DNA from: Stentor roeselii
Lineage: Eukaryota > Ciliophora > Heterotrichea > Heterotrichida > Stentoridae
DNA: 64,000 nucleotides
Assembly (NCBI GenBank): GCA_006503475.1
Contig: RSEH01000088.1
Coordinates: 62,001-126,000 of the forward strand
Reading direction: 5' to 3'
This document shows positions 21,049 to 32,018 of the stretch, one piece after another. Numbering within the stretch: the stretch's first letter is position 1; each line of letters begins with the position of its first letter. The notes under the pieces are model-generated. The model did not search any database. It was not told the origin of the DNA and saw nothing but the letters and a program-made list of their open reading frames with translations. The translations under genes were made by a program, and so were the position numbers.

Positions 21049-23280
21049 ATGGAAGATATCACTGAGACCCGAGTCTTGATTCAAGACCTGGTTCATCATT
21101 TTTTGAAAAAAGAGTCAAAAGATAATATCGAGTCTTACTTTTTAAGAGTCTTTTCAAGTCACCTTTTTTCGAAATACTCTCAGGATGAAAATAACTCTTT
21201 TTTTATCATGGAACAAAACCTTTCACTTGGACAACGATCTAGACTCGCGCTACTTGTGAAGAGACTTAAAATGATCAGGAAGAATCCTGTAAGGGAAAGT
21301 ATTTTTTATGTGTTAAGCGCCTTGAAACAAGATCAGACTATCGCCATTAATAATGACCGCCTTGAGTGCTTTAAGGATGTGGGAGGGAATGAAGTGAAAG
21401 TAGAGGAGAATGTGATTGATTTTACTAGGGATTTGATTTTTTCGTTTCAGGGAATTGAAAGTAGAAATTTTTCTTACTCTGAGATGGATTCTTGCTTTGT
21501 TGTTAACTCGATTGTTCCTGCGCCTTTGTATGAAACTTCGACGAGGCTCATGGAACTTGGATGGCTTTATAAGAAAATTGCTGGGTTTGTACAAAAATCG
21601 ATTAATAGTTTGAATTCGGTTGTACTTCAAAGTCTTGCTTATAAGATGCAGAAAAATTTGAATGATTATTTTAGGTTTATAGCGATTTTGCATAATACTT
21701 CGGAGAATCAAGCTGCTTATGTTAAGAAAATTTGGATGAATTATCAGGATGAAATTGAGATATTGAAGTGCATGGCAATAATCTGTGATGGAGCCGAAGG
21801 TCTAAAAGGCGGCGAAATCGTATCATCCCTTTACAACTACTGGCGAAGTGGTAGCCAAACAATCCAAAGTCTATTCCGTCCCCTTCTCGAAGAAGCAGCA
21901 GTTCCCTTCCTCCACATGATAAAATCCTGGATGATAGAAGGCGAATTACTTGACACCTTTCACGAGTTTTTCATAGTTCAAGATTTTTCAGTTCCTCGTA
22001 AAAACCTCTGGAAGTCAATGTTCAAGATAAACCCAGAAATGGTTCCTTGTTTTTTTTCAGAAGAACTAACGAAAAAAATCCTATTAACCGGAAAAAGTCT
22101 TTATTTCATGCGAAAAGAGTGCAACGAGGAAGAATGGTCAGAAAGTGTCGCAGAGATCAGCAGCATTGTCGGCATCGAACAGGCCGACTCGCACTGGATA
22201 AGCCGTGTGAGTCAAAGTACGAATGAGAAACTGATAAACATGCTTTTCGTGAAGTACCGTCTTCAGGAGCACTGCGTGATGGTAAAGAAATACTTGCTGC
22301 TTAATCAAGGCGACTTCCACCACGCTTTGATGGAAGGGATTCACTCGACACTGGACTTGCCCCCTGCAAAGATTTATAAACATTCACTTGTCAATATCTT
22401 AGAAGCTGCTATTAAAAGCTCTAATTGTCAGTATCATGATCAGCAGTTCATTGGTAGGCTTAAAGTCGTGATTGAAGACCCTAAAGGGAAAAATTCAGGC
22501 TGGGATGTTTTTTCTTTGGAATATTCGGTTGAAGCACCATTGAATACTTTTTTTTCAGAAGAAATTTCTGCGAAGTATAGAAAAGTTTTTAGTTTTCTTT
22601 GGAAAATGAAAAGGGTTCAGTTTTTAACGCATTCTTTAGACAAACTTAAAGATTTAATTGAAATTCAAAATCATCCTAAGGTGTTCTCGATGTTGAGGAA
22701 AATGTTTTTTATTCGGAATCAAATTTCGCATTTTATTAACACCTTCAGCAGCTATTTAATGGTTGATAGCATTGAAGGACTTTGGGAAAAATTTTATTTG
22801 AAGCTTAATAATGCCAGGGATCTTGATGAACTTGTTGAAATTCATAGTTCTTTTATTGATGGAGTCATGAAAAGTTGCTTTATTTCAGAAGAAACAGCTT
22901 TTCGAAAGATATTAAAAATTTTAGATATTTGTTTGAACTTTTATCATAGTAAAAAAAGGTTTTTGGAAAGTGTCAAGGATGAACATTTAAGGATGCAAAG
23001 ACCTGACTTGGATGATGATATCTTGGACTTTGTTATGATTTCTCAACAAAGTTTTGATGAAATTGAAAAAATTTCTGAAACTTTTCCTGAAGAAATTTTA
23101 AAGTTTAAAGAAGAGGAGCTTGAAAATAATGATACTGTCAAGAATAAAAATTTGGGAGTTATACTGGATTTTAATGAGTTTTACACAAATGAAACTTATG
23201 TGAGAGGATGTTTTCCAGAGCACTTCTCATCCTACCGTGAAGTGATGCAAGGGCTAAACAAAATAGCAAGAAGAAATTAA
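21049..23280 (+). CDS. TUBGCP3: Gamma-tubulin complex protein 3 (GCP3/Spc98)
   Basis: 743 residues of the Spc97/Spc98 family. GRIP1-like part: RNFSYSEMDSCFVVNSIVPAPLYETSTRLMELGWLYKKI and the segment LLEEAAVPFLHMIKSWMIEGEL followed by DTFHEFFI. GRIP2-like part: LLNQGDFHHALM, ILEAAIKSSNCQ, then GWDVFSLEY and a segment ending YRKVFSFLWKMKR. The last two features match GCP3 more than GCP2. Role: with GCP2 it forms the gamma-tubulin small complex that nucleates microtubules at basal bodies and centrosomes; the GRIP2 part holds gamma-tubulin. I set the start at MEDITETRVLIQDL because the frame further upstream overlaps the divergent IQ gene. Within the gene, near 21780, codon composition flips from G-rich to C-rich. 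Confidence 0.9.
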   Translation: MEDITETRVLIQDLVHHFLKKESKDNIESYFLRVFSSHLFSKYSQDENNSFFIMEQNLSLGQRSRLALLVKRLKMIRKNPVRESIFYVLSALKQDQTIAINNDRLECFKDVGGNEVKVEENVIDFTRDLIFSFQGIESRNFSYSEMDSCFVVNSIVPAPLYETSTRLMELGWLYKKIAGFVQKSINSLNSVVLQSLAYKMQKNLNDYFRFIAILHNTSENQAAYVKKIWMNYQDEIEILKCMAIICDGAEGLKGGEIVSSLYNYWRSGSQTIQSLFRPLLEEAAVPFLHMIKSWMIEGELLDTFHEFFIVQDFSVPRKNLWKSMFKINPEMVPCFFSEELTKKILLTGKSLYFMRKECNEEEWSESVAEISSIVGIEQADSHWISRVSQSTNEKLINMLFVKYRLQEHCVMVKKYLLLNQGDFHHALMEGIHSTLDLPPAKIYKHSLVNILEAAIKSSNCQYHDQQFIGRLKVVIEDPKGKNSGWDVFSLEYSVEAPLNTFFSEEISAKYRKVFSFLWKMKRVQFLTHSLDKLKDLIEIQNHPKVFSMLRKMFFIRNQISHFINTFSSYLMVDSIEGLWEKFYLKLNNARDLDELVEIHSSFIDGVMKSCFISEETAFRKILKILDICLNFYHSKKRFLESVKDEHLRMQRPDLDDDILDFVMISQQSFDEIEKISETFPEEILKFKEEELENNDTVKNKNLGVILDFNEFYTNETYVRGCFPEHFSSYREVMQGLNKIARRN

Positions 23281-23298
23281 TTGTAGACTTAAGTTACT

Positions 23299-26200
23299 TT
23301 AAGGAATAATGAGCACTTTTCCCTGCCACGACTTGCTAAGTTCAACCATCTTCAAAACAACTTTAGGCAGATCTTGAAGTCCAGTTTCACATCCAACAAG
23401 CGATAACAAGTATTCTTTTTCTTCTTCTTCCTTGAGTTCAAACTTGACATTTTCGATTCCGCCAAGTAGAAAAGCATTGCTTTCCTCAACAATTAATCTT
23501 CCTTCCAAGTTGATTTTTGTTTTATTCCTCAAAAAAACATGGACTTCAAACAACTGTCCCAAGACAAACTCATTCCCGACCCTGACAATTAAATCAATAG
23601 GTGAAAAAGTAGAACTAGCAGAGACCAACGGCACTCGACAGTCATTCACGACTCCTTCTTTTCGTGACCATGTGACAATAAGAAAGCCATTCAACAAGCA
23701 AGGAGAGTCATTGACTAGAATGCGAGTGTCAAAGTCCTCACTAAGAGAGTTTCCATAATCAATTTCAAGTTTTTCATACTCTTTAACTGTGAGACTTTCC
23801 CATTCGGTTTCAGGCGACAGTGAAATTTTATACAAGTAAATCGGACTTGAGCACATGTTCCAAAGTCTCACGTTAAACACTGCGGAACTGCTCGGGTCAG
23901 GTAAAAAGTTCCATCGAAGCTTGAAGTTAAAAGGCGGCTGGACTGTGATGTCCAAGTCGTACATGTCTTCCCAACGGTAGACTATGTCCCCTGGTTTATG
24001 CACGTTGTAAACAAATTTCACTTTAAATGAGTAACTTTTTTCCTCATAAAACACGAAATTCAAAGGCACCACCTGAGGAATCTCTAGAGATTCAATCAAA
24101 ACACCTTCTTCAGCCAGTTGATTTTCATTAAAAAAAATAGAAAAATCTCTATCAAAGTCACGATCAACACTTGCAGCCCTTTTTCTATTTCCAATTTCTT
24201 TACTTTCCTCAAATATCTGCATCCTAATCGCTGATAAGTTGCTATAAGGATGAAGTTTTATATTAATGATATAGTTCTCTCCAATAAGAGCTGGGGGCAA
24301 ATGGTTAAAAGTCGGAGAAAGCTGAGGTTGTGGCGAAATTATTTGAAGCTTCGCTTTTGAGTCAATCTCGAAGTCCACCCAGCTCAGTTCGAACGGCTCG
24401 TACCGGGCAATGATCCTCAGCAGGTGGAGGGTCTGGACGTTGAGGTTTTTGATGGCAATGTTGTGGACTATCCGAATCGGCTTGTTCGGCTCCAGAGTAA
24501 TCGTCTGGAAGTTCTCGACATTGAAAGAAGCCTCTGAAAATATCAAAGAAATCTTTATTGGATGCATTTTTATCTGGAAACTGCTTGTTAGGGTTATTGT
24601 TAAAGTTGTTGAACTGTAAGCTGTTACTGATTTTAAATCGAATTTTCCTTTAGCTTGGATAATTCCTTTAGATTTCATGTGAATTAGGTTTGAATTTAAA
24701 GTAGTGTTTAACTTTTCTAACATGTTTTCCTGACTTTTTTCAGAAATTTCTAGAACTTTTAAGGTCCACATCATTAAATCGTCGACTTTTTTTAGGTTTT
24801 CAGAGATTTCTATTAAGTCGTCTAATGCGTTTTCTTGGATTGAGTTCCAGCCATCGACTTTCTGAACGATTTCATATTTATACTGATAGTTTGATTCAGT
24901 TTCACCTTTTTTTTTGTAAAGATCAGCGAGAAGGTGACTTAAGTAGAGACTGATTTTAGTCATGGGCATAGTTCCTTTATAAAACTTCAGCGCTTTGAAG
25001 ATGTAATCCAAAGCAATAGGCAAATGTTTAATATCAGCTTCTTCAAGAATCTTGATAACTTTAACCTGCTCTCCAACACTCATGCCTTCAATCATATCTT
25101 TTTGCAATGGATGAGATGCTAAAGTTTTATACTGCCCGATAAAAAGTGGGTCTTTTATCCTCAAATCATTTGTATTGATAAAAACTTGCCAGTTCTGGAC
25201 ACTCTGCATGAAGTCCGGGTCTTCTACCGTGAGTTTCATTCGCATCATAAAGTAAATCCCAGCAGTTTGGTAGTAAAAACCAGGGTGGGTCCAAAAGTTG
25301 TCCTTTTCATAAACCTCTGGCGGAATCCTTTCGACTAATGACCCAAAACGTGAAAAATGTTCACTGAGCCAACGAAAACTCTCAAAAGTTGGAGATGATT
25401 TCGAGAGTTTGTAGTAAGTCAAATGGGATTTAAACAGCGCTATGGCTTCTTTCAGCCTTACCAGAAGATGTGGAGGAGCGAGTAAAATACATTGAATGCG
25501 ATGTGATATTAGGTCGGCCACTGCTCGCTTTTCGTCTGAAGAGACGGAAGGGTCAAGTTGCTCTTCTTGGACTTCTTTGTAGCATTTCTTGTAAAAGTTT
25601 AAAGCTGTGTCTTTGTCTTGTTTTAGTTCGCTGTAGTAACCAAGTTTGAAGTTATAACGGATTTGAAGTTCTGAGTAGTTACCGCTGAGCTCTTTGTGGG
25701 CTCTTGATTTTAGCTTCTTGATCCTGTCGATCTCATCTTTATAGTGGCTGAGACACCCTTCCCACAGAAACTTTTTCAATTTATTCGCAGCTTCAGCATC
25801 ATCAATTTTATGTTTAAGCAACACCAAGCCTTTCGAGTCCACATCTCCATTTTTCTTAAGCGATGCTAATTTTTCATCAATAGAAATATCTTCATTTGTA
25901 CTTCCTAAAAGTGCAAGTACTGCGATTTTCACAAGTCTTCCTTTACACTGATCTTTAAACTTTCTCAAATTCTTCACAATAGTCAGTTCTTTCTGTCGCC
26001 ACTCAGGCGACTCAAGTGTCGGGGAGTCCATGCCTTGCCCAGACCAGTCAAAAACAAGCAAAATGCAGGCAGGGACGAATTTTCTGCATTTTGTTGTCCA
26101 TGAAAGCTTCAGGACTCCTTGCGAGACGTACTTGTCGAAGACTTTCGCATCACGACGGATTTCGAAGCAATGGGAAAACTCGAGACTTTCGTAGTCCATC

Positions 26201-26322
26201 CGCTGGTCGAAGGAACTGCAGATTATCTGCTTGTTTAGCTGATCTAGCACTCGTGTGCCGCCGATTATTGTTACCACTGGTCGAAGGGTTTGAATGTAAA
26301 TTGACTCTGGAAGTTCGACCAT
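23299..26322 (-). CDS. TRAPPC11: TRAPP complex subunit 11 (foie gras)
   Basis: 1007 residues. The N-terminal third carries the foie-gras signature: SHYKDEIDRIKKLKSRAHK, then ELQIRYNFKLGYYSELKQDKDTALNFYKKCY. This matches TRAPPC11, whose conserved block reads YYrdE..R.K...... and then KiaffSELKqD...ALkyY..aY. Residues about 200-560 are alpha-solenoid (TPR-like), including QTAGIYFMMRMKL. The last 400 residues are beta-sandwich-like, as expected for the TRAPPC11/gryzun tail. Role: a subunit of the metazoan-type TRAPPIII complex, acting in ER-to-Golgi transport and autophagy. Read as one exon. It ends 18 bases from the end of the convergent GCP3 gene. Length is close to the animal protein (about 1130). 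Confidence 0.85.
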   Translation of the reverse strand: MVELPESIYIQTLRPVVTIIGGTRVLDQLNKQIICSSFDQRMDYESLEFSHCFEIRRDAKVFDKYVSQGVLKLSWTTKCRKFVPACILLVFDWSGQGMDSPTLESPEWRQKELTIVKNLRKFKDQCKGRLVKIAVLALLGSTNEDISIDEKLASLKKNGDVDSKGLVLLKHKIDDAEAANKLKKFLWEGCLSHYKDEIDRIKKLKSRAHKELSGNYSELQIRYNFKLGYYSELKQDKDTALNFYKKCYKEVQEEQLDPSVSSDEKRAVADLISHRIQCILLAPPHLLVRLKEAIALFKSHLTYYKLSKSSPTFESFRWLSEHFSRFGSLVERIPPEVYEKDNFWTHPGFYYQTAGIYFMMRMKLTVEDPDFMQSVQNWQVFINTNDLRIKDPLFIGQYKTLASHPLQKDMIEGMSVGEQVKVIKILEEADIKHLPIALDYIFKALKFYKGTMPMTKISLYLSHLLADLYKKKGETESNYQYKYEIVQKVDGWNSIQENALDDLIEISENLKKVDDLMMWTLKVLEISEKSQENMLEKLNTTLNSNLIHMKSKGIIQAKGKFDLKSVTAYSSTTLTITLTSSFQIKMHPIKISLIFSEASFNVENFQTITLEPNKPIRIVHNIAIKNLNVQTLHLLRIIARYEPFELSWVDFEIDSKAKLQIISPQPQLSPTFNHLPPALIGENYIINIKLHPYSNLSAIRMQIFEESKEIGNRKRAASVDRDFDRDFSIFFNENQLAEEGVLIESLEIPQVVPLNFVFYEEKSYSFKVKFVYNVHKPGDIVYRWEDMYDLDITVQPPFNFKLRWNFLPDPSSSAVFNVRLWNMCSSPIYLYKISLSPETEWESLTVKEYEKLEIDYGNSLSEDFDTRILVNDSPCLLNGFLIVTWSRKEGVVNDCRVPLVSASSTFSPIDLIVRVGNEFVLGQLFEVHVFLRNKTKINLEGRLIVEESNAFLLGGIENVKFELKEEEEKEYLLSLVGCETGLQDLPKVVLKMVELSKSWQGKVLIIP

Positions 26323-26881
26323 ATTTTTAAATGATTAGACTTGGCACGGTTAAGGAAGAGGTTTGGATGATTTTGAAAGTGGTTGGGTTTTAGACTTGGG
26401 TGTTAGGGTGTTAGGGTTTTTTATAGGGTTTTATAGGTTTTTTTGTGTCATTAATTGATAGGGTTTTTTAGAATGTCAAATGATGTTGGATTTAAGTGAT
26501 TTTGAAGAGATTAGACTTATAAAATTTATAAGGGGAAATAATCTTTAATCATTTACTTTTAAGATTGTTTTTAGGTTTTCTTGCAATTATTTAAGTGAGA
26601 TGATCAGTAAACTAGCGGATTTCAATTTATCTGAAACCTTAAATAATTCATTTTTTTATTAATACAAAACCTGTCATCCACCCAAGCCAAAGACTTAATT
26701 TACTTCCATAAAGATATACCTAACCTGTTAAAAAATTAAGAAATCTAATTAAAAAGCCTGAATGTTAAAATATCTTCTTCATCAAAATTTCCCAAAGCCC
26801 AACTTTCCATATTTTCCCACTAACCCCAACAACCCACAAAAATCCTGAATCACTTCAATAATCCTAATTTAATCAATAAAC
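26323..26881. other. Divergent intergenic region, 559 bases
   Basis: Separates the divergent TRAPPC11 and BEACH genes and must hold both promoters. The left half is strongly G/T-rich with several TTAGGG-like runs; the right half (from about 26640) is C/A-rich. No ORF or RNA gene seen. Confidence 0.6.
26401..26416 (+). repeat. Two tandem copies of the 8-mer TGTTAGGG
   Basis: The unit is the reverse complement of CCCTAACA, which I recall as the heterotrich macronuclear telomere unit. A partial unit (TTGGG) lies just before, and TAGGG-containing variants follow to about 26440. It could be an interstitial telomere-like stretch or chance in a G/T-rich region. Confidence 0.5.
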
Positions 26882-29533
26882 ATGCATTCCCTTTCGCATC
26901 AAAAAAAGCGATTTTCTCTTCTTTTCCTAGAAGACGGTGAAATCTACATCAAAGACAGTCTATGCATACGTAGCCACCCAGACTTATACCCAGAAAAGCG
27001 TCAAGAAAAAGGTCGAATTCACATCTGCACCCGTTCAATAATTTTTGAGCCAAACGACAACGAGACTCGAATAGTCCGATATTCATTCCGCGACATGGAA
27101 AAGTTCCCAGATGAAGAAATAATCAAAAGTCTGACAGGTTCTCCAGGGCCTTACTCGAAACTTTCTTTTTCTATTCAAAAAGTGACTGAATTACCTGAAA
27201 CCCGTAGTCCAGGTCCTTACAAAACAATTCAATTCAACTCCAGTCATAATATCGTGTTTGAGATCTCATTTGACAAGAATAATGAAATCATCGACATGGT
27301 CCACCAGCTCTTCACAAAAAACCGAAAAAACAGTGCAGGCTTCGACCAAGACACCTACTCAGAAACTACGAAAACCAAGAAAAAAGAAGAGGAAAAATTT
27401 GATACCAGTCGAATTGAAAGTGTTTCAGAAAAACCGATTATCACGAATTTGAAGGTGCAAAGAATTCACCCTTATATGCAAATAAAAGGATATCTTTACA
27501 TGACTGACGTTCGGATTTACTTTCAGCCAATTCACCAGGTATCAGCTCATCCTGTGAAAAGTGTGAAATACTCAGACATCTCAAAGTTATACAAAAGAAG
27601 ATGGAGACTTCGAAACCTCGGTTTCGAGTTTTTCACCAAAACTGAAAAATCGATTTTTCTCGCCTTTTCCTCTGAAAACGAAAGAGATAAAACATTTGAA
27701 CAACTTCTAAGATTTGTAAGTCCTGAATGCCAAACTGAAAACTCAGTTGACAACATGATGCTGAAATGGCAGTTAAAAATAATCACCAACTATGATTACC
27801 TTTTGTACCTCAATTCCGCTGCTTATCGAACTTTCTCTGACTTCACTCAATACCCTGTCTTCCCCTGGGTGCTTCAAAACTACGAAAGCCCAGAGCTAGA
27901 CCTTTTAGACGCGAGTAACTTCAGAGACCTAAGCAAACCTATCGGAGCCTTGAACGAGTCACGACTCGAGTCATTTCACAAGCTTTTCAATGAAATGCCT
28001 GAACCTAAGTATTTATATGGAACTCATTACTCGACTCCTGGTCACGTCATCGGATTTTTATTCAGAAAGTTTCCTTTGGCAATGCTGAGACTTCACGTAA
28101 TTTTCAAGTAGAGTGGAAAATTCGATGCCCCTGATCGACTCTTCGATGACATTGCTCAGGACTGGAAATGTGTCATTGAAAGTCCGGCTTATGTCAAAGA
28201 ACTCATTCCTGAGTTTTATGCGAATGACCCTTCTTTTCTTATCAATGAGAATAACTTGGACCTTGGTGTAAAATCGAATGGGGAAAAAGTCTCACATGTC
28301 AAACTTCCGCCTTGGGCCAGTGATGCTCAGGACTTTTTAGTTCAGATGCGCGCGGCTCTTGAAAGTGAATATGTTTCAGAGAACTTGCATAATTGGATCG
28401 ATTTGATCTTCGGGTATAAACAACGAGGAGATGCTGCTTTTGAAAGTGACAATCGTATTATTTATGTAGTTTTTCATCCTTTAACTTATGAAGGGTCAAT
28501 CGACTTGGACTCTATCGATGATCTGCTTGAAAGACGTGCTGTTGAACTGCAGATCAGTGAATTTGGACAGACTCCTAAACAACTATTTAAAATTCCTCAT
28601 CCGCCGAGACCTTCTAATGAATTGATTGAAGCTCCCAGGACTTTACATCGACAGACTAGTCTTTGGAGTGTCGAGGCCATTGCAAGGAAAAAAACTGCGA
28701 AAATCACTGAAGTTTCTATTCATAAGAAAAAAATCAGCTCTATTAATATCGTCAATGATAAGGTTTTTACTACTGGACATGATGGATGTCTTAAGATTTT
28801 AACAAGAGATTCTATACAAAAGAGATCTTTTAATGTTTGTAATTTGGCTATTTCGAGCTGTTGTGTTGTTGATGATAAGCAACTTGCTGTTGGATGCTAT
28901 GATAACAATGTTTATGTTTTTAATACGGGGATTGGAAGAGTCTCTCAAATTATTAAGGCTCATGATGATGCCGTTTCAGGGGTTCAGTTTTTAAGTGACT
29001 TGGGAGTTGTTGCTAGTGTTTCTTGGGACTCTCTTATGAAGTTCTGGGATTTGAGGAATATTGAGAGTGGATGTCCTGTTAAATATTTTGATGATCATGA
29101 AGATCAAATTTTATGCATGTATCGACAAGATTTTTTAATAACAACTTGTGATAAAACCGGAAGAGTTGTTTGTAGAGATGTTCGACATGGAGTGTTGGAC
29201 AGATTTGAATTGCATGAACGAATCGATTGTGTTGGACAGAGCAAACATTCAAAGCATTTGATCATCGGCACGAAACAGTTCCTTAGTCTTTATGAGACTT
29301 CAGGGAATCTTGTTACTCGACTTGACTTGCCGCAAGTCTCGTGCTTTATAAGTGATGGGGTTTTTATTGTCAATGGACAAGAAGAAGGAAACCTTCAAAT
29401 GTGGGAGTTCATGAACGGTGAAAACGTCCACCGTTGGTCCTCGATAAAAAACGTGACAGCTCTCCAGACCGACGACTCAACGGGTTCATTTTACGCAGGT
29501 AACAAGGACGGTAGTTTATTTATAATTCCTTAA
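26882..29533 (+). CDS. NSMAF: BEACH-WD40 protein, FAN/NSMAF-like, one 15-nt intron
   Basis: Two exons joined across gtaattttcaagtag at 28097-28111 give 878 residues. Without splicing the BEACH domain would break at a TAG. Order: a GRAM/PH-like N-terminus (about 1-150; RFSLLFLEDGE, RIHICTRSIIFEPND) typical of FAN, a PH-BEACH region (about 180-290), a BEACH domain (about 300-560: FPWVLQNYES, DLSKPIGALNE, HYSTPGHVIGFL, LHSGKFDAPDRLF, then VKELIPEFY, LPPWA, LHNWIDLIFGYKQRG), and about six WD40 repeats (600-878). In animals FAN links the TNF receptor to neutral sphingomyelinase; the GRAM-BEACH-WD40 layout is conserved in protists, where membrane traffic is the safer guess. The junction sits exactly in the conserved LhSGkFDxPDRLF motif, which proves the splice. 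Confidence 0.9.
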
Positions 29534-29539
29534 CTAAGT

Positions 29540-30034
29540 TTACAGTTCTTTCGATCGTCTTCTATGTGCCAAATAAGGACTATTCTTCATTTTTTCCAGA
29601 GAGTCCTGATGACGAACACTTGTATCTCGATGATTTGACGAAGAAGTAATCCGCGAAGTCCTCATCTCAAAAGAAGGCTGACTTGGTTTCCGTTCTTTTT
29701 TATCAAAGTTGGCATCATAAACGACCTGGTCTCCAATGAAGAAGTACCCGTTGCTAGAAGGGTCTTTCAGGGCATTGTACGGTCGAATGACAGGAGTTCC
29801 AGGAACATCAGCAAGATCAATCGAGCCTTTTCGCAAGTTGTAAGAACCTGGACCCACCCTGGCAGCAGTTCTTCGAGCTGTTACTTCGTATTGCATGAAC
29901 CTCTTGCTTAGAGGCATCGTCGAGTGTTTTGGCTGGAGAAAGGGCAGAAGTCTTCCATCGTAAGTCACGCTTGGATTCGAAAACTCTGCTGTTCTTTCTT
30001 TAGGACTTCTAAAGCCGAGATTAGTTGGACGCAT
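29540..30034 (-). CDS. SHIPPO/PG-rich repeat-like small protein
   Basis: 164 basic residues containing ARVGPGSYNLRKG, the core of a SHIPPO (sperm-tail PG-rich) repeat, and a weaker VPGTPVIRPYNA. Proteins with these repeats line or cap axonemal and cortical microtubules. The C-terminal third is Ser/Arg-rich. The start codon overlaps the stop of the upstream deubiquitinase gene by one base (TAATG), so either the two are read from one transcript or the true start is a later Met (Met40 or Met47). The 3' end is 6 bases from the stop of the convergent BEACH gene. Confidence 0.6.
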   Translation of the reverse strand: MRPTNLGFRSPKERTAEFSNPSVTYDGRLLPFLQPKHSTMPLSKRFMQYEVTARRTAARVGPGSYNLRKGSIDLADVPGTPVIRPYNALKDPSSNGYFFIGDQVVYDANFDKKERKPSQPSFEMRTSRITSSSNHRDTSVRHQDSLEKMKNSPYLAHRRRSKEL

Positions 30035-31992
30035 TATTCTAATATTTTTAACTTATTTTCCTTTAGGTTTATCAACTTTTCTCTTGTTTCTTTGTCTAGC
30101 TGAGAAAAACGCTCGGATATCATCGAGTCGGTCACTTGTTGATGGGAACCTTGGCAGTTGATTTCGAAGTCAGGAGAATAGAAAAACATTAAGACTGTCC
30201 AGGTGGATTGCTTGATTTTTATCATGTTTTTAGGAGTTTGTTGGTTTATTAGGTCTTTATTCACAATTGAGCCTGGGTATTTACCATATCCATTCTTGTA
30301 GTTAGTCCAGTCTTGCCACCAGGAAGTTTTGATAAAAAAGTAGTTTTCCTCGTTTGTTAAAGATTTAATTATTTTGTACTCTTGACTTATCAAATCTTTT
30401 AACTTTTGCTCGTTTTCAGCGCATTGTGTGCAGTTTTCTTTGATATCTTCTCGGAATATTGGAATGTTGTTGCAATCTCTTCGAAGAATACCTGAATCTG
30501 CTGAGGTAAAATAACTGATTGGAAGGTCTTTCAAGATTTTTCCATGTTTACAGAGATAGTCTTCGACTTTGAACATGCCTGGATTGTTGAGGTACTTGTA
30601 TTTGACTCCCCATTCAGTAGGGACAAGACAGTCTTTTCTTTGGTTAAGTTTCTTTTTCGAGTAGTCTTCTGTGTAGAACGCCAAGTAGACCTGTTGTGCA
30701 AGGATCTGATCTTCAGTCCTTAGCTGAACTCCTCTATCATCAAACTTGTACCATTGTTTACTTCTTCTGTTTTTGCAGTACGCGATATAATGACCTGAAT
30801 TCATATCGCCTTTGTGAGTCACTATGCAGGTTAAACTGTAGGATTTCGGGTTGGTCTCAGAAAACTTTGAAAGGTTTAACTCATTTGGAAGCTGGATGTG
30901 AATCGGGTACTTTTTACCTGGGTTTAGATATCTTTTGAATTGTAAAGTTAGCACTGAGGGAAGGGTGTCGATTATTTGAGATTTTATTGATTCTCTTCCA
31001 CATCCACATTTTTCACACATTACCAGGTTTTTAGGGTCATCCATTTTTTCATTCTGAAAGTACTCGTTTAAACAATCATATAAACTAACAATTGTAGTCG
31101 TTTTTGATTTTAATAATCTGATTAGCAATTACAACTTAACCTTTTTGAACACTCCTCTTGAGGCATTTTTTATTTCTTTCTGGTCTCTTGGGGTCAGGCT
31201 GTCATCACTTAAGACTCTTAGTTTAGAAATTTTATCTTTTTTTGGAATGCTTAAAGGTAATTCGATGAACTCTTCTGATGAGGTTTTTACTTGTTTGCAA
31301 TGAGTGCAGGTGATTAGAGTTTTTATCTTCCACATAAAACATTCACGTAAAAAATTTGTTTTCAATGTACTGGCGAGAGTGATTTCTAGGTAATCGTATA
31401 AAAGCTTGAAAAATTCTGAACTATCTTGATGTCGATGACGGTTTAATGCAGAAAACTGCTGGTCGAAGCATCGGATGAATCCTAATGGTGAAAACGTTTG
31501 ATTGCCTATCCATAGTGATTGGAGAACTGAACAAAATTCGTTTGTTAGAGCGAATTCTGAAGGAAGTTTTAAGGTTTTGGATACGACTGATACGAAATTT
31601 GTGAAAAGTTTATTAACACAGACTAAATTGCTCATAACTTGCAGGATCACGTTGATAAAACAAGTATTTCCTAAATTTACTAAACCTGTACAGCCCAGGA
31701 CACGATTCAAGTTCAATTGTTCCAATAGATGATGAGACAAGTAAAATTTTTCAACAGGAAAGACCATCCTGCATTCAAAACATTTAAACTGATTAAAAAA
31801 TAGACTGAAACAAACTCCAGACATCACTTTCTTGCATTCACAGACGATTTCTTTTGTATTTAAATTCACTAAAAGCCGATTATTCGATAAGCAATGAGTA
31901 CAAGGCTTTCTTTTTTTAATCAAATCAATATTTTCCTTGCAAAATCCAAATCTTTCTTCGACACTTTCTCCTAAATGTTCACAAGTTTTCAT
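30034..31992 (-). CDS. Ubiquitin-specific protease with DUSP-like tail, one 15-nt intron
   Basis: Two exons joined across gtaattgctaatcag at 31118-31132 give 647 residues. Residues 1-85 hold many Cys/His pairs (CTHC, CECKK, CFEC), like a degenerate zf-UBP. The catalytic Cys is C111 in GLVNLGNTCFINV. The His box reads SGHYIAYCKNRRSKQWYKFDDRGV, with the catalytic His and the Asp after YKF intact. Cys pairs CTHC and CEKCGC form the zinc site of the fingers. The C-terminal 130 residues (FFIKTSWWQDWTNYK, YPGSIVNKDLI) look like a DUSP domain. The order zf-UBP/USP/DUSP fits USP20/USP33. It removes ubiquitin from substrates; substrate unknown. The upstream AATF gene ends 26 bases before the start. 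Confidence 0.9.
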
Positions 31993-32018
31993 TTATTTCA
32001 ACTAGAATGGTTAAATTA

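Noticed and set aside
22138-22383. Antisense frame inside GCP3 (and similar shadow frames elsewhere)
   Set aside because: Overlaps a clear conserved gene and shows no domain.
30041-30054. Intron at the 3' end of the deubiquitinase joining it to the SHIPPO-like gene
   Set aside because: The only GT...AG candidate is 14 nt, and removing it leads to a stop a few codons later, not a fusion.
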